A stretch of 64,000 nt of DNA from NCBI RefSeq assembly GCF_000350485.1, contig NZ_AORV01000025.1:124001-188000 (forward strand). Direction: 5' to 3'. Positions 1 to 7,966 of this stretch are shown one piece after another. The notes beneath the pieces were generated by a model. The model ran no database searches, had not been told where the DNA came from, and saw only the letters and a list, made by a program, of their open reading frames with translations. A program made the translations under genes and the position numbers. The stretch comes from Ruminiclostridium cellobioparum subsp. termitidis CT1112 (GTDB lineage Bacteria; Bacillota; Clostridia; Acetivibrionales; DSM-1351). Position 1 is the stretch's first letter; every line of letters starts with the position of its first letter.

Positions 1-315
1 CCAGCCCTTTCCCTGGTCGAAAGGCTGCTCAGTAACCCATTTTTCATATATATCCAGCAGTTCCCCATCTATGGTAATATCCTCGCAGGCCTTTAAAGCA
101 TCCAAAATGCCTGTGACATATTTTGTGTTAACCATTCCTCCCGAGCCTGTTCCGCTTTTGTAATAATTGAACTGTATCCTGCCAAAGACAGAAACTGTTT
201 CACCGCTTTTTACAGGCAATGCCTGTGCGTCATTTTTTAATAAAACCGAACTTTCTGCGGATACCGCCCTTCCGAGAGCAGCATATTTTTTCATATCCAG
301 CGTATATTTTCCCAT
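1..315 (-). CDS. GH3-family glycosidase, N-terminal fragment (runs off left edge)
   Basis: The first 105 codons of a gene that leaves the window at base 1. The start ATG at 315-313 follows an AGAGG ribosome site about 6 nt upstream; the ATG at 330 lies before that site and was not chosen. Visible motifs are LGRAVSAESSVLLKND near the start and later SGGMVNTKY, typical of the GH3 beta-glucosidase type in which the domain that is usually C-terminal comes first. No signal peptide is visible, so a cytoplasmic enzyme acting on imported oligosaccharides is likely. Substrate cannot be told from this fragment. Family call fairly sure; beta-glucosidase versus another beta-glycosidase is open. Confidence 0.75.
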   Translation of the reverse strand, partial: MGKYTLDMKKYAALGRAVSAESSVLLKNDAQALPVKSGETVSVFGRIQFNYYKSGTGSGGMVNTKYVTGILDALKACEDITIDGELLDIYEKWVTEQPFDQGKGW

Positions 316-506
316 GTTTTTCCTCTCCATACGGCACGTATATAACAACAAACCGACAGTATTAAACGCAAGTACAAACAGATATATTATACTGAAATTA
401 CTCCGGAATTGATAGTGGGTGAGGGCACATTTACGCCAGGTTTGATTTTAAGCGGTTGTGATGTAATATGTTGGAATAGGAATTTAAAAAAATAAAACGC
501 TACCGG

Positions 507-710
507 TCAGATAGCTTTTGTCTTGTCATTTAAAACTTGGATTTTCATATCATGGTATGTAATTTGTTCTTTAATAGTTGCTGCTTCATCAATGATCATG
601 TCCAACTTTTGATGTGTAACCTTGCCTTCAGCTTTTAAAGCATTAATATCGGCCTCGAGTTTATCCAGCTTTCCCAGCTTATCAAGTATGAGGTTCAATG
701 TTTCTTCCAT
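507..710 (-). CDS. Small coiled-coil protein, function unknown
   Basis: A 67-aa product starting at ATG 710-708 behind GGAGGG (spacing about 8), which decides against the longer reading frame that opens at 755. After a short hydrophobic start (METLN-type, LILDKLGKL) the protein is a charged heptad-like helix rich in Lys, Glu, Asp, Ile and Leu. No cysteine, signal peptide or membrane segment is seen. Small coiled-coil ORFs like this are common in clostridia without known role. It stands alone between the GH3 gene and the small secreted-protein gene. Confidence 0.6.
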   Translation of the reverse strand: MEETLNLILDKLGKLDKLEADINALKAEGKVTHQKLDMIIDEAATIKEQITYHDMKIQVLNDKTKAI

Positions 711-820
711 GATTGCATCCCTCCGGAGAATTATTATATCATGCGTTAATATCATAATTCCATACTTATTGCGATATTTTATTTACAGGTTTAAAATGGT
801 ATATATAGGAGGTAACAGAC

Positions 821-1129
821 ATGAACAGAATTAAAAGAATAATCCTGGGCTTATTGGCCGCATTGCTTTTACTTACCGCAGCACCGATTTCAGCCGACAA
901 TCACATTTACAATCCGGAAGCGCAAACAGCCAATATATCAAGTTCCCTGCAGACCGACCGATTGGCGTCAAGCAATAAGAAATCGGTAACCGTTTACATA
1001 ACAAAAACCGGTGAAAAATATCACCGTTCGAACTGCAGGTATCTTAAAAAAAGTAAAATTTCAATAAGTTTAAGCGATGCCAAAAAGGACGGCTATACTG
1101 CATGCAAGGTGTGTAAACCGCCAAAATAG
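821..1129 (+). CDS. Small secreted Cys/His-rich (Ada-type metal-binding-like) protein
   Basis: A 102-aa protein with a clear signal peptide (RIKRIILGLLAALLLLTAAPISA, cleavage near residue 25) and a C-terminal domain of about 45 residues containing VYITKTGEKYH, then NCRYL, and ending ACKVC. The Cys-(n)-Cys-x-x-Cys pattern with YHR-x-x-C resembles the small metal-binding fold of the Ada N-terminus, often found at the end of secreted clostridial proteins. The ATG follows GGAGG with 8-nt spacing. Single-gene unit closed by a strong terminator. Exported localisation is well supported; function is not known. Confidence 0.8.
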   Translation: MNRIKRIILGLLAALLLLTAAPISADNHIYNPEAQTANISSSLQTDRLASSNKKSVTVYITKTGEKYHRSNCRYLKKSKISISLSDAKKDGYTACKVCKPPK

Positions 1130-1191
1130 GGAAACCGAAGTCCAAAATGACTTCTTCTTCACGCAAGTCAATTACCACCAGCACAGTGAAG

Positions 1192-1248
1192 TTATAAAAG
1201 AAAAGTAGACAAGGATTATAAACCACCTTGCCTACTTTTCTTTTATAA
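1192..1248 (+). terminator. Stem-loop terminator after the small secreted protein
   Basis: About 23-bp stem (1192-1214 with 1226-1248), one internal mismatch, 11-nt loop; its 3' arm is T-rich (CTACTTTTCTTTTAT). It lies 60 nt after the stop of the preceding gene and just before the IS3 remnant. Confidence 0.8.
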
Positions 1249-1258
1249 TTAATTACAG

Positions 1259-1590
1259 GTGTGTGAGATTATTGGAATTGGTAAAGGTACTAGAAGAAGA
1301 AATTGGACTTATGAAGAAGAATTACGAATAGTACAACGTTATTTATATGCATATTCAGGCATCAAACGTCTAGCGAAAGAAGAAAATATGGATTATAATC
1401 TATTAAATCATTGGGTTCATAAATATCTAGATAATGGTGAAGATGGCCTAAAACCTAAGGGTCATCCAGGGAATAAATTTGCAGCTATACATACTAGTTC
1501 TGATTTACCTGAAATCGAACAATTAAGACTTACTGTCGCTAAGCAGGGAAATAAAAATTGAAAGTTTAAAAAAAGAATACCTGGAGATAT
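1259..1590 (+). pseudogene. Decayed IS3-family transposase orfA
   Basis: The first frame (GTG at 1259 to a stop at 1561) encodes the helix-turn-helix half of an IS3-family OrfA: RRRNWTYEEELRIVQRY, LLNHWVHKYL and LRLTVAKQ. The family normally continues with a leucine-zipper stretch; here that continuation (EIKIESLKKEYLEI) lies in the next frame from about 1546, so there is a frameshift at the QG junction. Homology fades after about 1590. No orfB follows directly; the orfB remnant is 3.3 kb downstream on the same strand (4900-5323). The call as an inactivated fragment is confident. Confidence 0.8.
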
Positions 1591-1749
1591 CAGGGCACTC
1601 ACACCACTTATATGTACACATCAACCCATATGGCAATTTTGACCTCAATATGAACGAAAGACTTTTAAATTGATATTGCTATACAATTACCTTTACTTTT
1701 CAGTACATGACACGGCTGCTCCCATTACCCCATTTTACAGAAAAAAAGA

Positions 1750-1785
1750 ACTACTCCTATGCTTATGAAAGAATCAGAGAGTAGT
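1750..1785 (-). terminator. Likely terminator of the LytTR gene
   Basis: A 7-bp stem ACTACTC/GAGTAGT (1750-1756 with 1779-1785) followed on the minus strand by TCTTTTTTT. It is about 110 nt beyond the stop of the LytTR gene. The rest of 1591-1892 holds nothing recognisable apart from a 25-codon open stretch without a start codon. Confidence 0.55.
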
Positions 1786-1892
1786 CTTTATACATAATCA
1801 GTTATCTATTCTTTACTTTCAGTATTACCAGAACCTTCCTTCTTGTTCTGAAACTGGGGTATGTATATATTTAACCAGTTGAACCTTTAATA

Positions 1893-2234
1893 CTAGATTA
1901 TTGAAATTTTTTCTTTTAGATTTTTTAGATTTTTTTGGGTTATATAAACCTGATTTTTAATATCCTTGAAACTAATGTTATAAGTCTTATTATTAAACTT
2001 ACTGATACAATCTATCTTATTTAAATTAATAATAAAGCTTTTATGGCATCTGAAAAAGTTTGAGCTGTTATTAGATAATAGTTCATTCAAATAATTTAAA
2101 GATGATACTGCTAATTCAATGCTAGAATCTATAGTAAATGCAATAATTTTATTTCCTACCGTTGAGAAGTAATATATTTCGTTTAAATCAATTTTTTTTA
2201 AGCAATTTCTATCCTTAACAAATAATTGTTTCAT
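1893..2234 (-). CDS. Stand-alone LytTR-domain DNA-binding regulator
   Basis: A 113-aa protein that is almost entirely one LytTR domain. It starts IKKIDLNEIYYFSTVGNKI-like, has the hallmark FFRCHKSFIINLNKI at about residues 61-75, and ends with the conserved KNLKNLKEK helix. There is no receiver domain or membrane segment, so it is not a classical AgrA/ComE response regulator. Such short LytTR proteins often control neighbouring peptide or bacteriocin genes. The start follows AGGAGGAAATAA. It is divergent from the secreted-protein gene at 2521, whose upstream region it would be expected to bind. Domain call is firm; target is inference. Confidence 0.85.
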   Translation of the reverse strand: MKQLFVKDRNCLKKIDLNEIYYFSTVGNKIIAFTIDSSIELAVSSLNYLNELLSNNSSNFFRCHKSFIINLNKIDCISKFNNKTYNISFKDIKNQVYITQKNLKNLKEKISII

Positions 2235-2330
2235 TTATTTCCTCCTTGTAAATGGTATATCTTCAAAATTATATCATTTATTGTCTGAAAAAAATTGTCA
2301 GAATAAGGTGAAACTGCTTTAATCTCATGT

Positions 2331-2376
2331 ACTAGGTCCTATATTGGATGTTAACCCAATATAGGACCTAGTTTTT
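2331..2376 (+). terminator. Perfect 17-bp hairpin with T-run in the LytTR divergent region
   Basis: Arms 2331-2347 and 2356-2372 are perfectly complementary (ACTAGGTCCTATATTGG is the left arm), loop 8 nt, followed by TTTTT. It has the form of a plus-strand intrinsic terminator but no gene precedes it on that strand. A TATAAT box at 2410-2415 lies downstream and could start the 2521 transcript. It may end a short upstream transcript, insulate the divergent genes, or be a regulator site. Confidence 0.6.
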
Positions 2377-2520
2377 ATACATAAAGCCCTTTTTATACCA
2401 ATATATACCTATAATGAATTACCAGTATTTCTTTTTGATGATAATAAGTGTACATTAGATTTGTAGCTACGGGCATACCTGCAAGATAAAATAAGAAAAA
2501 ATGTAAAGGAGATTTTTATT

Positions 2521-3018
2521 ATGAAAAAATTAAAAAGAATTTGTATTAGTATGGGAATATTCTGTTTAATAAGTACCATGTTATTTTCTGTTGCATTTGC
2601 ACAAAGCATAGATTCCAACACAAGTAGAGGCAATATAATTATTAATGACTCCCAATCCACAGACTCTAAATTGGCGACTAGTGATTCTAAAGTTACTCCA
2701 CTTGATGTTGTAATAGGAGGAACGTGTGAATTGATATTAGTACCAATAGGTAATTTATACTGTGATGCTGATTGGACGGTTGCTAGTACAATGGCATTAT
2801 CTCGTGTAAGTCCGGTTGTTACATGGGGAGATGGTACTAAACAAACTACTACAGTATATGGTGGAATATTACTAAAACTATATGGATCATTTCAAAGAAG
2901 GTTTCCAGCACCAATAACAACTAATGCTACTCTGACAGGTACAGCTTTATTAAATAATGAATATACAGCTACTTTAGCACCGTATACCCCTCCTGCTTCT
3001 GTAAATGTATACCGCTAG
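2521..3018 (+). CDS. Secreted 165-aa protein of unknown family
   Basis: The N-terminus is a signal peptide (KKLKRIC, then a hydrophobic core, cleavage near VAFA-QS at about residue 27). The mature part starts with a Ser/Asp/Asn-rich linker, has two cysteines (GGTCEL and LYCDAD, about 15 residues apart) that could form a disulphide, and is rich in Thr, Val and Pro toward the end (PYTPPASVNVYR). The start follows AAAGGAGA. The gene is divergent from the LytTR regulator and followed by a large stem-loop, then a multi-TM protein: the order often seen for a regulated secreted peptide with its handling or immunity proteins. I recognise no family. Confidence 0.75.
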   Translation: MKKLKRICISMGIFCLISTMLFSVAFAQSIDSNTSRGNIIINDSQSTDSKLATSDSKVTPLDVVIGGTCELILVPIGNLYCDADWTVASTMALSRVSPVVTWGDGTKQTTTVYGGILLKLYGSFQRRFPAPITTNATLTGTALLNNEYTATLAPYTPPASVNVYR

Positions 3019-3046
3019 TCTAGAATTTAAGATTGTAAAAAATTAA

Positions 3047-3088
3047 TAGAATCCTTCTACAGATATTATATCTGATAGAAGGATTCTA
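3047..3088 (+). terminator. Large intercistronic stem-loop
   Basis: A 19-bp stem with a single bulged A (3047-3065 with 3069-3088, 3-nt loop) fills most of the 90-bp gap between the secreted-protein gene and the membrane-protein gene. No T-run follows, so it is more likely an RNA processing or 3'-end-protecting element, giving more of the first transcript than of the downstream genes. Confidence 0.6.
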
Positions 3089-3108
3089 AATTAAAAGGAA
3101 TTTTTAAT

Positions 3109-3963
3109 ATGTTAAGAAAATTAAAATTGACTTTCATGCATTACATTGTAGTCTTTACAGTGGTATTTATTATTGGAACAATAATTTCTTTTTATACAAC
3201 TAGAAACACTGCAGTAAAAATATTAGAATCCCATCCTGAGTTTAATGTCTTCTACTGGTTATCTCCTGAGTTTTGTGTAATTCAAACAGGTAATTTTATA
3301 CTACTTTGTGGTGGGATTTTTGCTTGTATTTTTGGCACCATTTTACCTAGTGAGAAAAATAATTTTTTACTACAAATTTTTAGTACAATGAAAAAACTAT
3401 TAATTGGAAACTTTATTTTTTGGGTTACATCAATATTGACATCATTCATTTTGGAAGAACTTACAATATCTTATGTACGTAATATTAATATAAGTAAAGA
3501 TATTTTATTTCATTCTTTAAAAATGTTTATAGCAGTGTATATCTTTTTGTCATTTTGGGGAATGATTGGGTATGGATTAAAATTAACTTTTTCCAACATC
3601 CCTATAGCATTAATTTTAGGAACATCAATTCAACTTTTAGAGATTTATGTTATTTTCTTTTATTTAAAATCCACCTTTTTAAAATTTCTTCCGACAGCAT
3701 TAAGTAGGCAGATAGTTGTATACCAATTTCCATTTTGGGAATTAGATTCTTGGGCAAATGTAAAGTCAGTGATTCCTTTTGCTAGTGCTCCATTAATTAT
3801 GGATAAATCATTACAATTAGTAAAAATTAATTATATTTGGATATTTTGCTTTTTAATTTGGTATCTTCTTTTAGTTTATTTCAAACCAATGTATAAATAC
3901 GTATTATATAATTTACAAAAAAAAGAAAACTCTGTTATAATTAGTGATAGAAAAAGTTTTTGA
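3109..3963 (+). CDS. Multi-TM membrane protein, ABC-2-permease-like in shape
   Basis: A 284-aa hydrophobic protein with about six predicted membrane segments (roughly residues 10-28, 60-80, 95-118, 140-162, 168-190, 250-270) and a basic C-terminal tail. Length and spacing of segments resemble the small ABC-2 permeases or immunity proteins that accompany secreted peptides, but no diagnostic motif is visible and no ATPase gene is present nearby. ATG at 3109 with a weak AAAGGAA site. Strongly AT-rich like its neighbours. Membrane location sure; function unknown. Confidence 0.65.
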   Translation: MLRKLKLTFMHYIVVFTVVFIIGTIISFYTTRNTAVKILESHPEFNVFYWLSPEFCVIQTGNFILLCGGIFACIFGTILPSEKNNFLLQIFSTMKKLLIGNFIFWVTSILTSFILEELTISYVRNINISKDILFHSLKMFIAVYIFLSFWGMIGYGLKLTFSNIPIALILGTSIQLLEIYVIFFYLKSTFLKFLPTALSRQIVVYQFPFWELDSWANVKSVIPFASAPLIMDKSLQLVKINYIWIFCFLIWYLLLVYFKPMYKYVLYNLQKKENSVIISDRKSF

Positions 3964-4780
3964 ACGGGAGGGAAAACTCACGCTTATTAAGTACAATAAT
4001 AGAATTCTTCCAGATCTTAAGGACGAACAAAATATATTGAACCAAAGTATTTTAAAATGTAAACATATAAATTATATGAATTTTTTTCACAAAATTGATT
4101 CTAAAGGTATTTTAGTTTCAAATAGTGAAATACAATTTATGGTCGCGATGTTATATTGTTACAATGACAATTCGCTTCGGATTCAGTATACACCACCAGC
4201 TAATTTAGGTAATATAGAAATCTTAACACTACCTACAGTACAAGCTTTAACAAGCATTTTCAAAGATGTCACGGTTTTAACAGACGGCCAAGGAATACTA
4301 CAATTTTATTTAACTGGACTTTTACCAGAATGTGAAAAAGCTTTTACTGTATTATGGAATAATAACATAATAGACAAATCTATAATAGACTGTTTTAAAG
4401 GAAAAAACATAATAAATGTAGTCGATCCAGGATCTTCACCTATTATTTTTGAGTTAGTAGATAAAAACTATTCTTTTGATGAGATGAAGATATGTTCACA
4501 CATATTAAGTAATCACTTTTTATCATTTTTATTTACCCAATGTATAAGAAATGATATGTACTTAGTAGTCCCATTAAAGGGATGGAATATTAATGAAATT
4601 GATAAGTGCGAATATTTTAATATGCTAACTCGTATCTTTCAAAACGTCTGGTTTTGTGGTTATGGAGATAAATGGATTAGTGATAATATTATTGTTTATC
4701 AACCTTATAAACATATAATTGCTCAATTTTCGCACTTGGATAGAAGTGGGTTCAGTAGTAATACTTTATTAAATGAATAA
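3944..4780 (+). CDS. Cytoplasmic 278-aa protein of unknown family
   Basis: Opens with GTG at 3944, overlapping the end of the membrane-protein gene by 20 nt, which implies translational coupling. A GGGAGGG stretch at 3966-3972 could instead serve a later non-ATG start, so the N-terminus is uncertain by about 10 residues. Soluble, no signal peptide, many Ile/Asn/Lys. Features seen: IQYTPPANLGNIEILTLP near residue 80, a VDPGSSPIIFEL stretch near 160, LVVPLKGW near 203. None matches a family I know. Its place behind a secreted protein and a membrane protein suggests a role in the same system. Confidence 0.55.
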   Translation: MIEKVFEREGKLTLIKYNNRILPDLKDEQNILNQSILKCKHINYMNFFHKIDSKGILVSNSEIQFMVAMLYCYNDNSLRIQYTPPANLGNIEILTLPTVQALTSIFKDVTVLTDGQGILQFYLTGLLPECEKAFTVLWNNNIIDKSIIDCFKGKNIINVVDPGSSPIIFELVDKNYSFDEMKICSHILSNHFLSFLFTQCIRNDMYLVVPLKGWNINEIDKCEYFNMLTRIFQNVWFCGYGDKWISDNIIVYQPYKHIIAQFSHLDRSGFSSNTLLNE

Positions 4781-4899
4781 AGGTATAGTGTTATGCGTAG
4801 TGAGTATTAAAAGCTAAAATATCACTAATTTTAATATTCTATTGAATGTATCCGACTGTCGATCAAAATTTATTGAAGATAAGACAGAATAATATTTTG

Positions 4900-5323
4900 T
4901 ATGAATGGACTTATATTTTAGACATCTTTAATAACGAAATTTTTTCTCATCATATTTCAACACGTGAAAGGTGATAAGGTTCCATACTATCAATGTCTTG
5001 AAGATTTAAAAGAAAAAGTAAAGGAACAGAAAGAACCCATCGTTTTGCACACGGACCAGGGATCAGTCTATTCCTCAAAAGCCTTTATCGAAGCTCCTAA
5101 AAATTATAACATAATTCATTCTATGTCACGAGTGGGAACTCCAACAGATAATCTATTGAATCAATAAATGGCTGGATAAAGGCAGAAATATATTGGAGAG
5201 GAAAAAATGGATTTTCCTAAATTTTTAAATAACTACGTCAATTATTTTAATAGTGAGCGGCCAGCTTATGCATTAGGGTACTTAAGCCCTGTTCGGTATA
5301 GAGCCAAACAAGACTTTTCCTAA
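4900..5323 (+). pseudogene. Decayed IS3-family transposase orfB (integrase core)
   Basis: Pieces of the IS3 OrfB catalytic domain appear in successive frames: YEWTYILDIFNNEIFSHHIS (about 4900-4958), then KEPIVLHTDQGSVYSSKAF and SMSRVGTPTDN from 4964, then IESINGWIKAEIY after a frameshift near 5150, then YFNSERPAYALGYLSPVRY to the stop at 5321-5323. HTDQGS carries the second catalytic Asp and IESINGW the Glu. At least three frameshifts make it inactive. It is the natural partner of the orfA remnant at 1259, but 3.2 kb of other genes lies between them. Confidence 0.85.
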
Positions 5324-5389
5324 GGTGGTTATTAAATCAGCCAACATTGACTTTACAACTTCACATAGCTTGTGGTTTTCTATACAACA

Positions 5390-5434
5390 AAACAACAAAA
5401 CTCAAGGCTCCGAGCACCTTGAGTTTTGTTGTTT
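5390..5434 (-). terminator. Terminator of the 5466-13250 operon
   Basis: Perfect 18-bp stem (5390-5407 with 5417-5434) with a 9-nt loop, placed about 30 nt past the stop of the minus-strand binding-protein gene. T-rich on both sides, so it can also stop read-through from the IS remnant. Confidence 0.8.
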
Positions 5435-5465
5435 CTCTTTTATTTGTGTGTGTAATAACTATATC

Positions 5466-7031
5466 CTATTTAATATTATTTTTTGCCACAAAATCGTCTA
5501 TCTGCTTCTGTGTATCATCTAATATCCTCTGAATACCGGCAGCCTTAAGGTTTTTAACAACCTTGTCATAGTCCTCACCTTTCTGCTTTGCACCGAAGAA
5601 CAACGGAATCACTTCATCGGTCATAACCTTTTCTACTGCCGCCTTTTCAGCCTTTACATTTTCACTTGAGTATGAGAAGGTCGAAAGAGGTGCTGTCTCA
5701 GGCTTTAAGCTGTTCCAGAAATCCAATGCCTGTGTATATGCAGGTGAATCTGTCGTCCAGGTTCTCAGGTAAGGGAAATGCATTGTAAACCAGGGTGTAG
5801 GATTGTATCTGTCTTTAGGATCGGTGCCTTCCGGAACCTCCGCCTTTTCCCCGTTAAGTTTGTAGGTCTTTCCTTCAATACCCAGCATGTACATGTCATA
5901 ATTCTTCTGGTCTTTTCTCAGCCAGTTCATAAACATTACTGCCCTGTCAGGATTTTTACTGGTTGAGGATATCATGCCGAAATTGTTAACCGGACCTATA
6001 TTTATCCATTTTCCGCCCTTATTAATTATTGCCAGTTCAACCTCACCGTTTGGTACGTTCTTTTTGAGCTGGTTTTCACGGTCATTTATATTATAAAGGT
6101 CACCACCCATGGAAGCAGCTTTACCGGCGATGAATTTGCCGTCGCGGTCCTTGTCGGAGAGGAAATCCTTCTCAAACCAGCCATTGTTATAGGCCTTTAT
6201 ATCCTCTTTCCATATTTCCTTGAACAAATCGGTCTCTACATAGTTTTCCACCTTCAGAGGTCTCTTGTCCTGATCCACATACAGATAACTCATGTTATCT
6301 CCGCCAAAGGTAAATATCGAATGTCCGATTTTACCTGCGTCACAAACAACCGCGGAGGACAGGTCACCGCCAAGACACGGTATGACATCGGGTTCATTTT
6401 TAGCAATTGTATCAAGGAACTGCTCATATGTTGCAAGACTTGTTATCTCAGGAAGATTGTACTTTTCCCTAAGGTCTTTGCGGACCAGGAAACCTCTTCC
6501 CATTTCAGTCATTGCGTAAACTGCCGGTATGCCGTATATCTTCCCGTCAACAGTCAGAGAATCCCACAGGTTCTGCGGTATCTGCTGCTTCAGATCGGGA
6601 CCGTATTTATCAAGGAGGTCATTTATGGAAATACACTGTTTTCTTGCAATATTGCCTGAAAGTTCTCCGAAAAAGCTGAGGAAAATATCGAATTCCTCTC
6701 CGGCAGATGCTTTCAGCTTGACCTGGCTTACGTAATCTCCCCAGGGTATGTAGTTAACTTTAAGATTGATATTCAGTTCATCTTTTGTCGCGTTATTTAT
6801 TGCTTCCAGTACTTCATCCTGCTGCTTGGGTCTGTCTCCTGCCACGTAAATCGTAACAGGTACTTCCTGCAGTTTTGCGGCCGAGTTATCTGCCGATGCC
6901 GAGGATGCTGCCGACTGACCTGAAGAGGCCGCTGACTGTTCTGCCGAGGTATCTTTTCCGCAGCCTGCAAGAGTGGTTAAAAGCATTGTTAATGCCATAG
7001 CCAGACACAATAATTTAATTACCTTCTTCAT
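5466..7031 (-). CDS. Lipoprotein sugar-binding protein (LplA/YtcQ type), distal copy
   Basis: A 521-aa extracellular solute-binding protein: basic start, hydrophobic core and lipobox LAGC around residue 24, then a Ser/Ala-rich linker, then the binding fold. The motifs VNYIPWGDYVSQVKLKASAGEEFDI, KQCISINDLLDKYGPDLK and TPWFTMHFPYLRTWTTDSP are the signature of the long (about 500 aa) CUT1-type binding proteins that take up oligosaccharides. ATG follows AAAGGAG. It is the last gene of the operon behind two permeases and is a clear paralogue of the protein at 9292, with long runs of near-identical motifs. The ligand is unknown. Confidence 0.9.
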   Translation of the reverse strand: MKKVIKLLCLAMALTMLLTTLAGCGKDTSAEQSAASSGQSAASSASADNSAAKLQEVPVTIYVAGDRPKQQDEVLEAINNATKDELNINLKVNYIPWGDYVSQVKLKASAGEEFDIFLSFFGELSGNIARKQCISINDLLDKYGPDLKQQIPQNLWDSLTVDGKIYGIPAVYAMTEMGRGFLVRKDLREKYNLPEITSLATYEQFLDTIAKNEPDVIPCLGGDLSSAVVCDAGKIGHSIFTFGGDNMSYLYVDQDKRPLKVENYVETDLFKEIWKEDIKAYNNGWFEKDFLSDKDRDGKFIAGKAASMGGDLYNINDRENQLKKNVPNGEVELAIINKGGKWINIGPVNNFGMISSTSKNPDRAVMFMNWLRKDQKNYDMYMLGIEGKTYKLNGEKAEVPEGTDPKDRYNPTPWFTMHFPYLRTWTTDSPAYTQALDFWNSLKPETAPLSTFSYSSENVKAEKAAVEKVMTDEVIPLFFGAKQKGEDYDKVVKNLKAAGIQRILDDTQKQIDDFVAKNNIK

Positions 7032-7059
7032 TTTTTCAACTCTCCTTTAAATTAAATTT

Positions 7060-7080
7060 ATGCCAACCGGATTTCTCCGG
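7060..7080 (-). promoter_or_regulatory. Conserved small hairpin motif before the distal binding-protein gene
   Basis: Plus-strand form ATGCCAACCGG-N6-CCGG. The same element, at the same place between a YtcP-type permease stop and the next binding-protein start, recurs at 42367 and 63288. A CCGG/CCGG stem with a 4-6 nt loop can form on the transcript. Confidence 0.4.
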
Positions 7081-7087
7081 ATTAAGC

Positions 7088-7951
7088 CTAACCTTTAACT
7101 GCGCCTATAGTTATACCTTTTATAAAGTATTTTTGTACAAAGGGGTAAACCAGCATTATGGGACCGATTGTTACAATAACCGTAGCCATTTTAGTGGATT
7201 CCGCCGGGATTTCCGATACATTTGCATTCATTGCCGCCTGACCTACGTAAGAGACTCTCATTAAGATCATTCTAAGCAGGTATTGAAGCGGATAAAGCTT
7301 GGTATCATTTATGAGCAGCAGTGCCAGATTCCACTCGTTCCAGTAATTCAAGGCATAAAAAAGAGTAATTGTTGCTATTCCCGGAGCTGCCAGTCTCATT
7401 ACTATGCTGCGGTAGATCCTGAATTCACCGGCTCCGTCAATCTTGGCCGATTCAATGACCGCATCCGGCAGACCTCTGAAAAAGTTCAGGATCAGAAACA
7501 TGAAAAACGGATTGAACAACATTGGCAGTATAAGACCCAGGATATTGTCCTTCAGGTGGAGCTTGAGCAAAACCATATAAAAGGGTACCAAACCCCCTGA
7601 AAAAATCATTGGGATGTATACAATCATATTCAGGACATTGCGGTATTTTAAACTCTTCCTTGACAGTGCATAACCCAGCATTGAGGTAATCAATACAGAG
7701 ATAATAGTGCCTGCAACGGTTACAATTATCGATATCCTGTAAGCATCAAATACAACCGATCCTTCAAATAACAGCCGGTATGCACCCAGTGACCACTTCT
7801 CTGGAATAAGTCTGAAGCCGTTTTTTGCAATGCTGCTCTCATCCGAGAAAGAGACAGCCAGTACGACCAGAAAAGGAAACAGCGTTAATATTGATACTAC
7901 TGCCAGAAATATTGTATTGGTTATTCTGAAAAGACTAAATCGTTTATCCAT
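7088..7951 (-). CDS. Oligosaccharide ABC permease, YtcP/LplC type
   Basis: A 287-aa inner-membrane permease with six membrane segments and the EAA loop seen as IESAKIDGAGEFRIYRSIVMRLAAPG (about residues 178-203), where the shared ATPase docks. The C-terminal FVQKYFIKGITIGAVKG is a hallmark of this CUT1 subgroup. It pairs with the permease at 7967, separated by only 15 nt, and both probably serve the binding proteins at 5466 and 9292. The start has AAAGGAAAATACAGG upstream. Confidence 0.92.
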   Translation of the reverse strand: MDKRFSLFRITNTIFLAVVSILTLFPFLVVLAVSFSDESSIAKNGFRLIPEKWSLGAYRLLFEGSVVFDAYRISIIVTVAGTIISVLITSMLGYALSRKSLKYRNVLNMIVYIPMIFSGGLVPFYMVLLKLHLKDNILGLILPMLFNPFFMFLILNFFRGLPDAVIESAKIDGAGEFRIYRSIVMRLAAPGIATITLFYALNYWNEWNLALLLINDTKLYPLQYLLRMILMRVSYVGQAAMNANVSEIPAESTKMATVIVTIGPIMLVYPFVQKYFIKGITIGAVKG

Positions 7952-7966
7952 CCTGTATTTTCCTTT

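Noticed and set aside
1800-1892. Open stretch ending KKEGSGNTESKE downstream of the LytTR stop, possible peptide remnant
   Set aside because: No start codon in frame and stop codons directly upstream; too short to call.
5325-5532. Short plus-strand ORFs over the terminator and 3' end of the binding-protein gene
   Set aside because: They read through an 18-bp terminator stem and into the antisense of a real gene.
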